In this document: positions 1 through 7,359 of the stretch, piece by piece
Position numbering within the stretch: the stretch's first letter is position 1
How the letters are laid out: every line of letters begins with the position of its first letter
Translations under genes and position numbers: made by a program
Notes under the pieces: generated by a model
Databases searched by the model: none
What the model saw: the letters and a program-made list of their open reading frames with translations, nothing else
What the model was told of the DNA's origin: nothing
DNA from: Ramicandelaber brevisporus
Taxonomy: Eukaryota; Kickxellomycota; Ramicandelaberales; Ramicandelaberaceae
Length of the DNA: 19,814 nt
NCBI GenBank assembly: GCA_025201865.1
Contig: MU602937.1
Span: forward strand, 11,943-31,756
Reading direction: 5' to 3'

Positions 1-316
1 TTTTTTGTTAACGGATTTAATCCACTGTCTTGTTCAAATGACGACAAGCTGTGGCGGCGAGGAGCAAGGATGCGCCGCAGCAAGCTTTGTTTCCTCTACA
101 TTCATCACAGTGCTGTCACATCGCCAACTCGCATCAGGCCGGAGAAGTTGATGAATGATGCAAACCACCATTCACGTGGATATTGCCGCTCAATAACGTG
201 GTGGTAAGTTGCTTTACAGGTTTTGTCTTGCCATCAGTGACAAGCATCCAAACAGGTATACAATTAGTGTCTGCGGCAAACACAAATGGATGTGTTTGAA
301 TGTTTAACAACAGTCG

Positions 317-520
317 GAGTGGCGTGTTCAACTACCCTTTTCAAACCGGAAACACGCGGTTGATCAATGAGAGACCTTTTGTGTTCTTTTCAGATATTGT
401 AGTGCACACAACTGTTAATTAAATCGCCAAGTAAATGTGGCTGAAGTGGCGTGTTCAACTGCTCCTTTTCAAACCGGAATTACGCTGATCAAAGAACCCG
501 GTGTCTCCTTTCGGAAATAC
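317..520 (+). repeat. Imperfect direct repeat, two copies 127 bp apart
   Basis: A block starting at 317 (GTGGCGTGTTCAACT, then CCTTTTCAAACCGGAA, then TGATCAA) recurs from 444 with small indels. The copies span about 317-397 and 444-520. The core CTCCTTT...CGGAA recurs in shorter form at 504-515 and 561-576, and inverted at 628-639. It looks like an old tandem duplication. Whether it is a regulatory array or a decayed element cannot be told by eye. Confidence 0.65.
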
Positions 521-1103
521 GGCGGAATCATTTCACTAATTACACCGGTGTTAGCAGTTGCTCCTTTGTGTCGGAATTGCCAGACTCTGTAGCGAATCAC
601 GCAGTATCAACATATATGTGTGCAACATCCGAAAAGGTGCCTTCACGTATATGAGAGAAGATCAATTTACAATCAAACAAAAAGACGAGTATTGGCGGAC
701 TGTGTGTAAGCATCGCAACTTCGAAGAAAGGGTATAAGAATGCGAAGCTGTGTGTGCGTGTCTTCGGCTGTCGTTGTCTGGCCTGTTCTCTCCCTCCCTT
801 CCTCTAACCTTTGTCTTCCCTTGTATCCGCTTTTGCCTCAAGATCCTCTCAAGCACGGCGTGTTCTCCCTGTCCCTGGTCTCTCTCTTCCTCTGCGTCTT
901 CGTATCTGCGTCAATGTCCATCCGGGTTTTCCCAGCGGCATGTTCCATCTGTTCCCCTCTCTCTTGGTTCGTCCCCTCTTCCGTTGGCTTTCTCCCCCGC
1001 CTCTCGCTTGCTGTCGTTGGTCGTTGGTTGTCATCAAGTGAAGGTGGTTGCGTTGGCTGTCAGCACCTGTTCCCCCGTTGCTGTCGCCATGCTATGTTTT
1101 TTT

Positions 1104-1138
1104 TTCTTCTTGGTTCGGTTCTGTTCGGTTCGGTTCGG
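1104..1138 (+). repeat. GGTTC pentamer tandem repeat upstream of the glutaredoxin gene
   Basis: Five consecutive five-base units end in TTC, at 1114, 1119, 1124, 1129 and 1134, preceded by another TTC at 1104. TTC at 1104, 1114, 1124 and 1134 is therefore spaced exactly 10 bp. That is the spacing of a step-type heat-shock element, but a plain microsatellite explains it equally well. Confidence 0.6.
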
Positions 1139-1262
1139 TATTAATCTTAATTCTTATCTGCTTAGATATGAGACGGGTTGTAAAGGACGGTATAGGCAAG
1201 CAACGGTTAGTGTTACCCTATACAACTGTCTCTTTGGCGATCTCTATCCTAGCTCGGAGGAA

Positions 1263-1308
1263 GCCTGGTGCCAGGCGGTGATTTTAAAATCTCACTGGTT
1301 CCAGGCGG
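1263..1308. promoter_or_regulatory. Paired CTGGTNCCAG palindromes around an AT palindrome
   Basis: The 14-mer CTGGTGCCAGGCGG at 1265-1278 recurs at 1295-1308 with one mismatch, so the start-to-start distance is exactly 30 bp. Each copy contains the palindrome CTGGTNCCAG, and the first extends to a 6-bp stem (1263-1276). Between them lies the perfect 12-bp palindrome GATTTTAAAATC (1280-1291). The cluster ends 122 bp before the glutaredoxin start. I infer a promoter element; no known binding protein is assigned. Confidence 0.4.
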
Positions 1309-1429
1309 ACGAGCACAAATCGATTAAATCACACACACACACACTTTCCCCTTTTCAAACTTACCAAACAAACACCACAAGAAAGAAAGAAGAAGAAAAG
1401 AAAAGAAACCCCACTCAACAATCTTCTCG

Positions 1430-1912
1430 ATGGCGGCAAATCTGCTACAGCGATCTACCACGACTGCGGCCACTTGGTCTCACCTACTCTCATCCCGGCT
1501 GCGCTCTGCTGGCTCAACCATCCGCCATCTCTCCGAAGCGACTCGGAAGCGCATCGAAGCCGAAATCAACACTCATCCAATATGCGTCTTCATGAAGGGC
1601 GTTCCCAGTGATCCACGCTGCAAATATAGCCGTAAGGCAATGGAAATCTTCTCTCTCCAAGGCGTGACTCAGCTTCGCGGTATTGATGTCTTGGAGGATC
1701 AGGAGATTCGTGACGGTATCAAAGAAGTTACCGGATTCCCAACCATTCCTCAGGTGTTTATAAAGGGCCAGTTTGAAGGCGGTGTGGATGTGCTGACACA
1801 GCTGCACAATACGGGAGAGCTGAGTGAGATGCTAGCGAAGCATGGATTGATTTGTGAGGACACAAACATACTCGTAAGAAAGAAACAGAATGATGATGAT
1901 AACCAAAAGTAA
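1430..1912 (+). CDS. GRX5: Mitochondrial monothiol glutaredoxin, Grx5-like, with a CKYS active site
   Basis: The protein has 160 residues. The first 35 or so are rich in Arg, Ser and Thr and almost lack acidic residues, as in a mitochondrial presequence. The remainder is a class II monothiol glutaredoxin: the KG-VPSDP insertion after Lys56, active Cys64, the TIPQ loop at 105-108 and the GG-D motif at 117-120. Family members carry iron-sulfur clusters with glutathione and pass them to mitochondrial apoproteins. Two family positions differ. The active site reads CKYS (64-67) where Grx5 has CGFS, and the Cys of GGCD is Val119. The start is the first ATG after the A/GA-rich leader and no intron is needed. 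The last 15 residues are a polar tail. It converges on the HSF gene. Family assignment is secure; biochemical equivalence to Grx5 is not. Confidence 0.9.
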   Translation: MAANLLQRSTTTAATWSHLLSSRLRSAGSTIRHLSEATRKRIEAEINTHPICVFMKGVPSDPRCKYSRKAMEIFSLQGVTQLRGIDVLEDQEIRDGIKEVTGFPTIPQVFIKGQFEGGVDVLTQLHNTGELSEMLAKHGLICEDTNILVRKKQNDDDNQK

Positions 1913-1984
1913 TGTAAAAAAAAGAACAAAGTAATATTAATCAATGACTTGAAAAATAACTCTATTTGTATGTAAAGACATGTT

Positions 1985-3325
1985 TTAATAGGGATAAGGA
2001 AGGTGACCGCCAGCGGACGATGGTGCGGAGCTTTCACTGCCAATGCTGCCCTGTCGAGGAATGTGAGTGTAGTTTGAATTTGGGTGAGGCAAGGAAGGTG
2101 CAGCTCGGTTAACATAGTGAGGCGGTGTCACCGATGTGTGATAATACACTTGCTGAGGCTGTGATGGCTGCTGTTGAAATTGTGGTTGTTGTGTATGGTG
2201 AGGTTGCTGAGGAGGATACGAGTGATGTTGGTGAGATGGAGCAGGTTGTTGCTGTTGGTGTTGCTGGTGTTGCTGGTGTCGTTGAGAAAGCTGTTGTTGC
2301 TGTTGTTGCTGCTGCTGTTGCTGCTGCTGTTGATGATAGGGTTGTTGTTGTTTTTGTGACGTGAGTTGCTCAATGGTTGAACGTAGCCGCTCAATCTCAC
2401 CTCGCAGATATCCAACAGTGTTTCTTAGCTGGCCACGCTCTTCAACCCATGTATTCTCATTTGCCTCCAGCCTGATCAGCCTCTCCATAAACACCGTGTC
2501 AAGCTGCTTCTCTGGAGAGTGTCGTTTGGGAGATGGTGGCCGCACGGCATTATGTTGTTCGTGTGTACGAGCTGCAATACAATCTGGACAATCGTCGTGG
2601 CCACCATACTGCACGCAATGTGGCTGGTAAGGCGACGATTGAGTTGGCCAATCTGGAGGTAATGGCCGCTTCAAAGGCGCTTGATGAGACTGTGTGCAGT
2701 CGGAGCAGCTGCAGGATTGTGGCACGATACTGCCAGATGGACTGATGCCATGAATTGTGCCGTGAGCTATCGAGTCACTTGAGTTCCGCTGTGGCCGTCT
2801 CCGAATCTTCTCCAAGAGTGCCTCCTTGCCTTTGATGAAAAACTCATTGTAGAATTCCCACTCGTAAACTAGCTCGCCACAGCTGTTGGTGCCATCAGTT
2901 TCTACAACTGTTGCTGTTGTTGTTGATAGTGCTGATGTGGAGGTTGGTGAGACGACCAAGCGCTGGTTTTCAGTCTTTTTGTGGAAGTTGTACATGTTGA
3001 GTTGGCGCTGGAACGACTGCCAATTGTTGTGCTTGAAATACGCCGGAAGAACAATACTGGCAAATGCATCGACATCCTTAACCACAAACGAGTGGCCCGA
3101 CGATGTCCAGCTAATCAAATGATCCAGCTTGGGATCACAGATCATCTCGTGCAGTTTTGGAATGAATGAGGCAGATGTGCGAGACGGAACAATAACGAGG
3201 TCACCGGCGAGGTGCTGAGCGGATTGCAAGTTTGCGAGAGTGGTTGTACGACTGCCATTGTTGGAACTTGGTCTGTGCGCTGATGCGGGTAGCACTGCGA
3301 CAGTGTTGCTGTTTGAAGGTGGCAT
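1985..3325 (-). CDS. HSF-type DNA-binding transcription factor
   Basis: I place the start at the ATG at 3325 (446 residues). The frame stays open to 3508, but that part translates the leader decamer repeat. Residues 53-116 form the HSF winged helix, with recognition helix text SFQRQLNMYNFHK. After a wing insert of roughly 30 residues the domain closes with EWEFYNEFFIKGKEALLEKI (155-174). A six-Cys patch (C205, C207, C210, C237, C246, C249) follows. Residues 278-325 are a heptad coiled coil of the HR-A/B oligomerisation kind, then a Gln/His/Pro-rich tail with a long Gln run at about 332-345. It should bind GAA-containing elements in the nucleus as an oligomer. No receiver domain is present, so it is not Skn7/Prr1; Hsf1- or Sfl1-like remain open. 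Family positions V (SFVRQLN) and G (MYGF) are Q and N here. Confidence 0.9.
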   Translation of the reverse strand: MPPSNSNTVAVLPASAHRPSSNNGSRTTTLANLQSAQHLAGDLVIVPSRTSASFIPKLHEMICDPKLDHLISWTSSGHSFVVKDVDAFASIVLPAYFKHNNWQSFQRQLNMYNFHKKTENQRLVVSPTSTSALSTTTATVVETDGTNSCGELVYEWEFYNEFFIKGKEALLEKIRRRPQRNSSDSIAHGTIHGISPSGSIVPQSCSCSDCTQSHQAPLKRPLPPDWPTQSSPYQPHCVQYGGHDDCPDCIAARTHEQHNAVRPPSPKRHSPEKQLDTVFMERLIRLEANENTWVEERGQLRNTVGYLRGEIERLRSTIEQLTSQKQQQPYHQQQQQQQQQQQQQQLSQRHQQHQQHQQQQPAPSHQHHSYPPQQPHHTQQPQFQQQPSQPQQVYYHTSVTPPHYVNRAAPSLPHPNSNYTHIPRQGSIGSESSAPSSAGGHLPYPY

Positions 3326-3380
3326 CAGTTGGCAAGCTAACTCGACACGCAGCGCGGGAACTGTGGAAGAGGGATGGAGG

Positions 3381-3430
3381 TTGAATAAAGCAGAGTAAAG
3401 TAGAACAGAGTAGAATAGAGTAGAATAGAG
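3381..3430 (-). promoter_or_regulatory. 10-bp-period GAA/TTC array, possible step-type heat-shock element
   Basis: Five degenerate decamers of the form TAGAATAGAG lie 56 to 105 bp upstream of the HSF start. GAA (TTC on the gene's own strand) occurs at 3383, 3403, 3413 and 3423; the unit at 3393 reads GAG. Budding-yeast Hsf1 is known to bind step-type elements in which nTTCn units repeat every 10 bp, so this could be an autoregulatory site. It could also be an ordinary minisatellite. Confidence 0.35.
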
Positions 3431-3599
3431 TGGATAGTGGTCAAAGCTCTTTGCACAAAAAGTATGTTGGAAAAGGAGAAGGGGGGGGCAACGAGGAACG
3501 ACGAACAACGAACAAAGCTCTTTTTGTAATGTGGTATGCTGTCACTGGCCAACTCTCGCTCTCACTCACTCTTTTTTTTTTACAGCGCATGGTGTGTGC

Positions 3600-3616
3600 G
3601 AGAGAGAGAGAGAGAC
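3600..3616. repeat. GA dinucleotide microsatellite
   Basis: A run of about eight GA units lies in the promoter-side spacer of the HSF gene. Confidence 0.8.
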
Positions 3617-3915
3617 AGCGGCCAACAGAAGGAGAGAGCGGGCAGGGCGGTTTAAAGTCCGCATAGGAGGAATCTTCTGGCTCGTGCGCTCTTTACAGAG
3701 AGACAGCGAACCGACAGTGAAGAGAATCATCCATTCATGCGTGTCTGATAGTGGTGCGCATATACCCAAAATTAGACAATGAAATAATAAAATACTAAGA
3801 GAGAGAAGGTGTGAGAGTAGGGCAAGGAATCATCGCCAAGAGAAAATATTCGTGAAGGCGTAGCGGGCGGACGATCATCGGAATATACATTCTGGCTTGC
3901 AAGAGCACGAAGGCG

Positions 3916-3947
3916 AAAAAAAGAAAAAGAAAAAGAAAAAGAAAAAG
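3916..3947. repeat. AAAAAG hexamer microsatellite
   Basis: About five A-run-plus-G units are found in the HSF/EDC3 spacer. On the minus strand this is a long CTTTTT tract. Confidence 0.8.
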
Positions 3948-4413
3948 TGCGATGAGGCAGTAAAAGTGGCCCAAGCGTTCAGCAGCGGGTTGGCGCGTGG
4001 GTAGAACCGAGTTCATGTGGATCGAAGCCTACCACGATGCCTTCACAAAAAAAATCGGAGATGGTCCGTGCACTCCACCTCAGAAAGAGGTTTGTGCATG
4101 ATGACAGACTACTAAAAGCAGTAATTTAAAGTCAATGACATAAGCATCCAACTCGCATGGTCTCGTCTCCGCATGTTCTTTGTACTTTTATTTGCAATTG
4201 AACACAGCTAGGTGAGCACAAAGTATTGAAATATGTAGAGAGTAGGGCAATAAAAGGCTGTGGTACATCGTTTTCCACGCTCTTTGATCCACATCTTGCA
4301 ACACAAGGGAATTGAGGCTTTGTAGTGATCCCACCTGCACTCTTCTTTGTACCTGGATAGTTAAAACTTGTCAATTTCTGATAATATAAAAAGGGGAAGA
4401 TATTGTGATTAAT

Positions 4414-7197
4414 TTAAATATATTCTAAAGGAAGCAAGAAGTCTGGCGTAGTCCAGATACTGTCACTGTTGTTGCCCAGACCAGCAGCTCTCCAAACTGC
4501 CGAGGGGATTCCGATATCTGCCAAGTGCAACTCGCCAGACATGGCTCTCGAGGCCAGTCTAGTTGACGGTGCACCAAAGCACAGTGTCCAGCGTGGCACA
4601 ATGGTCGGGAAAGCAACGTAGCTAGCCTTGCGCTGGTGAACTCCACCTCCGCCGCTGCCGCTTCCGCGCTTCAATGAGCCATCTCCACCGCCACCAGCCA
4701 GGCCATCAACAACGACAGTGGTCGAGGAGACTGATTGCGGGACGGTGTCGTCCAAATGAGCATGATAACCTGTAGGAAGATCGAACGACAGCACAGTTGT
4801 GGACTCAGATGTAACCCAGGCACACGCACTGCGGATGGCTGAATATTCTTGAGCAGAAGCAGCATCATCGGGTGTTCCATATGTACCATGAGCACCAACC
4901 AAGGCATCAACAACCAGATCAATGGCAAAGTAGTTGTCATTTGTGCGATCCAGTGATGGCAGGTTTCCAATATCGTGTTCAATCCGCACGCCAGAAGCCG
5001 CGGCCAATCTAATCTGGCTAGAAATGATACGGGGCGAGTCCACAAATGCATTGGAGCCATGCACACCATTCGCAGCACTAGCTACTGAGACACCATTCTC
5101 AACGATAGACGCATTACTGCCAGCGACAAATGCAATGACTTCACATCTGCGATTTGCCAAATGTCTGCTCGCAGCCAATGCATATGCGCCAGTTCGGTTG
5201 TTGCCACAGAGCATAATAATCAATGGAGGCGAGTTGTGGTTCTCAATTGATATACGACGAGAGCCACCCAGGACTCGCATGATAAACAACGCGGCACTGC
5301 GACCAGCATTCTCAACGACCTGGTCTTCAGCCAGACACGCCGTGCTTTGAGAAACATGGCGCTCAATTAGCTGCCACTGAGCAGGCGTCACGGCAGGACA
5401 CACTGGACCATACGGAATGCTCACCCGGAACCGATCGACTGCGCTCGAGAGTGCTGCAGTGGGAGATGTCAAGGCAGAGTTAGCAAGATGGGAGACAGAG
5501 CGGTGGACAGAGCGAGATCGGCTGGACTTGGCTGAATGGCGCATTGTATTGAGTGGACTGTCAAGTGTTTGATGGCGAGTACGGCTGCGTGCACGGCTAA
5601 TGCTGCGGGCTGCACTGCTGCTGAGACCCTCTGTACTGCCTCTACGACTGACAGCCTCATTATCAGACGAGTCGCTGAAAAATGACGGCGTAGCCTCGCG
5701 AACACGGACGCGGTGGCGAGACTGAGAGCGAGAGCCTGAAATCTTGGTTGAGTATGACGGTGGAATGGATGATGCAATAACAGGTGGAGGAATTGTTGAT
5801 GCCACTGCAGTGTTTGTTGCTGCGGCTGTAGCGCCAGCGGCTGCAACTGAAGCAAAGTAAGAAGGCTGAGCAGTGTCCAGTACATTTTCGTGAGGAAGCA
5901 ACTTTCGCATTGCTCCTGAATTTTGCTCAGTCGGCTGCTGCATTTGCTGCTGCATTTGTTGCAGTTGTTGTTTGATAATGTTACTCTTTGATGATGCAAC
6001 GGTTGACAGAGGCTTTGAAGATACTCTAATCGGAGTCATTGGGTCAGCTCCTTCATCCTGCGAGAACTCTACACATGGCGTGTCTTTCGAGTCTGCATTG
6101 CCACCATTGTTCATTTGGTGATTGGCACGCAAGTTCAATGTGACCAGTAAGTTTGCAGGATCAGTGTCATCCTGCTCTCTGATTTCAGCATACACCTTCT
6201 GTTTGTCAAATCTGTCCAAGTTCCCTTGGAAATCAAACTCTGACGAGTGATATCCACTGATATCTTCATCTGCCCACGCAGTCTGCTTATCCATTCTTCT
6301 ATTGCTGCGGACAGATACAGGCGTCATTGTCTGATGTCTACCACTTCCTCCATACTGCGGTCTATTGTTGCGTCTGCTACTGCTGCTGCCGTTGTTGGCA
6401 TATTTACTGCCATGGCTTAAGAATGCATCAGAATCGCTTTCGGCAGTTGCTGCTGGAGGTGTTTGATAGCGAGCGACAAGGTCAGCATGAGAAATTGCAG
6501 GACTGGCAATGGTCACTGGAGGCTTACGAACACGCTGTTTCTTGCCAGATGTCAGTGCAGATGGAGATACAATTGACGATACTTTGCTGGCTGGTGTTGA
6601 TACCACATTAGTAGTTGAGGCTGTTGCTGTTGCTGTTGCCGCTGCTGTTGCTACTGCAGATACGAGAGGAGCTGGCGCTGGAGGCATTGGGGGAGACGCA
6701 AAGTGATTGATGACAGCTGCATCTCCATCATCACGCTTCAAGTGATCGAATGGGCTATCAAACGCCGGGAATGTTGGCACAGCTGACGGCATGGCTTTAC
6801 CTGCGCCGAGAACAGCTGGATCAACATTGATTGGTGTTGCTGATACTAGCACTGGTACTGGTGCCGCAATCGAGTTTGATGATGCTGTCTTCTTCGGTGC
6901 CGCCTTTACCGCTGCCGATGGCGGTTGCTGCTGCTGCTGTTGCTGTTGAGGATGAGAAGGCGCTGGCGCAGGCGGTGCTGGAGTCGAGTCTTCAATGATA
7001 TCCAAGTTGGCGATCTTCGTTCCTTCAACCTTGAGAGGTTTCTTGCGCTTCGCAACAGCTCCGGTGATCGACTTGTGCTCAACGTCAGACAATGTAAGAG
7101 TCTGCGTATCTGTGTCAACGGCTGTAACTTTGCCAAACACCTTGTCTCCATCAAGCAGCTCGATCGCTACACGCAGACCGATGAAGGCTTCTGCCAT
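4414..7197 (-). CDS. EDC3: Enhancer of mRNA-decapping protein 3 (Edc3)
   Basis: The protein has 927 residues and the full Edc3 layout. Residues 3-68 are a divergent LSm domain (GLRVAIELLDGDKVFGKV) that in the family docks on Dcp2 and other decapping factors. A long Pro/Ala/Ser/Gln-rich linker follows, with a Q8 run near 84-91. The FDF box is at about 320-345 (EFDFQGNLDRFDKQKVYAEI) and in the family binds the helicase Dhh1. From about 590 to the end is a YjeF_N Rossmann domain with GNN near 662 and LVVDALVGAHG near 758, used for dimerisation. The role is cytoplasmic, activating mRNA decapping in P-bodies. The glycine-rich nucleotide loop reads GNNRTGAY, so it looks degenerate, as is usual for Edc3. 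The frame is open to 7350, but the LSm start fixes the ATG at 7197. It is longer than budding-yeast Edc3 because of the linker. Confidence 0.95.
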   Translation of the reverse strand: MAEAFIGLRVAIELLDGDKVFGKVTAVDTDTQTLTLSDVEHKSITGAVAKRKKPLKVEGTKIANLDIIEDSTPAPPAPAPSHPQQQQQQQQPPSAAVKAAPKKTASSNSIAAPVPVLVSATPINVDPAVLGAGKAMPSAVPTFPAFDSPFDHLKRDDGDAAVINHFASPPMPPAPAPLVSAVATAAATATATASTTNVVSTPASKVSSIVSPSALTSGKKQRVRKPPVTIASPAISHADLVARYQTPPAATAESDSDAFLSHGSKYANNGSSSSRRNNRPQYGGSGRHQTMTPVSVRSNRRMDKQTAWADEDISGYHSSEFDFQGNLDRFDKQKVYAEIREQDDTDPANLLVTLNLRANHQMNNGGNADSKDTPCVEFSQDEGADPMTPIRVSSKPLSTVASSKSNIIKQQLQQMQQQMQQPTEQNSGAMRKLLPHENVLDTAQPSYFASVAAAGATAAATNTAVASTIPPPVIASSIPPSYSTKISGSRSQSRHRVRVREATPSFFSDSSDNEAVSRRGSTEGLSSSAARSISRARSRTRHQTLDSPLNTMRHSAKSSRSRSVHRSVSHLANSALTSPTAALSSAVDRFRVSIPYGPVCPAVTPAQWQLIERHVSQSTACLAEDQVVENAGRSAALFIMRVLGGSRRISIENHNSPPLIIMLCGNNRTGAYALAASRHLANRRCEVIAFVAGSNASIVENGVSVASAANGVHGSNAFVDSPRIISSQIRLAAASGVRIEHDIGNLPSLDRTNDNYFAIDLVVDALVGAHGTYGTPDDAASAQEYSAIRSACAWVTSESTTVLSFDLPTGYHAHLDDTVPQSVSSTTVVVDGLAGGGGDGSLKRGSGSGGGGVHQRKASYVAFPTIVPRWTLCFGAPSTRLASRAMSGELHLADIGIPSAVWRAAGLGNNSDSIWTTPDFLLPLEYI

Positions 7198-7359
7198 TTC
7201 TTGCTGTCTTTTGGAGGAAAAAAAAAAATAATTGATTTTTTTGTAGATAATTCTGACTGGAGTCGAGAAGAGTGAATGAGTTAATGTGTCGAGACACTGC
7301 GTGTGTAGTGTGATGGCACTTGAAAGTATAAAGAGAAGAAAAGAATACAAAATGTTAAA
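7198..7359 (-). promoter_or_regulatory. Short EDC3 upstream spacer
   Basis: Only 162 bp separate the EDC3 start from the stop of the upstream cyclin gene on the same strand. On the minus strand a long T tract followed by CTCCAAAAG sits just before the EDC3 ATG. The EDC3 promoter probably overlaps the cyclin 3' UTR or the end of its coding region. The spacer has no in-frame stop relative to EDC3, but the added 51 residues look like translated leader. Confidence 0.45.

Larger units (their letters stand above)
1..1429. other. Gene-free left flank and glutaredoxin promoter region
   Basis: I see no convincing coding region here. The left third holds a degenerate repeat array (separate entry). From about 760 to 1110 the plus strand is strongly pyrimidine-rich, which opens long but compositionally biased frames. 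From about 1100 to 1429 lie a GGTTC pentamer run, a cluster of palindromes and a CA-rich then GA/A-rich leader that runs into the glutaredoxin start. CA- and A-rich leaders like this are common upstream of fungal genes. No tRNA-like pattern was found by eye. Confidence 0.6.
3326..4413. other. Spacer between HSF gene and EDC3: HSF leader and promoter plus EDC3 3' region
   Basis: This stretch holds the HSF leader and promoter and, towards 4413, the 3' flank of EDC3. On the minus strand an AAATAAAA-like polyadenylation signal lies near 4185-4193, some 220 bp past the EDC3 stop. Simple repeats include GA (3600-3616) and AAAAAG (3916-3947). The small open frames here are biased by these repeats or lack ATG starts, and none resembles a known protein. 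Confidence 0.55.

Noticed and set aside
199-219. GTAAGT...CAG resembling an intron in the left flank
   Set aside because: The interval is only 16 bases, far below a functional intron length, and no exons are evident around it.
134-331. A minus-strand 65-codon frame in the left flank with a vaguely transposase-like look
   Set aside because: It is too short, has no recognisable motif and ends inside the repeat array; the resemblance is not supportable.
740-1595. Plus-strand frames of 134 and 281 codons upstream of and overlapping the glutaredoxin gene
   Set aside because: They run through a pyrimidine-rich tract, which yields Ser/Leu/Pro/Phe-rich nonsense; the longer one starts at GTG and overlaps the real gene in another frame.
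3326-3508. A 61-residue N-terminal extension of the HSF protein
   Set aside because: It translates the decamer repeat and leader; the ATG at 3325 fits better and leaves the DNA-binding domain intact.
4021-4035. A match to the tRNA box B consensus (GWTCRANNC)
   Set aside because: The flanking bases do not form a T-arm stem and no box A or acceptor stem is present.
4132-4374. An 80-codon minus-strand frame downstream of EDC3
   Set aside because: It begins with TTG, lies in the presumed 3' UTR and shows no recognisable motif.
7198-7350. A 51-residue N-terminal extension of Edc3
   Set aside because: In the family the LSm domain begins almost at the N-terminus; the extension is T-tract-derived Phe/Tyr/Ser-rich sequence.
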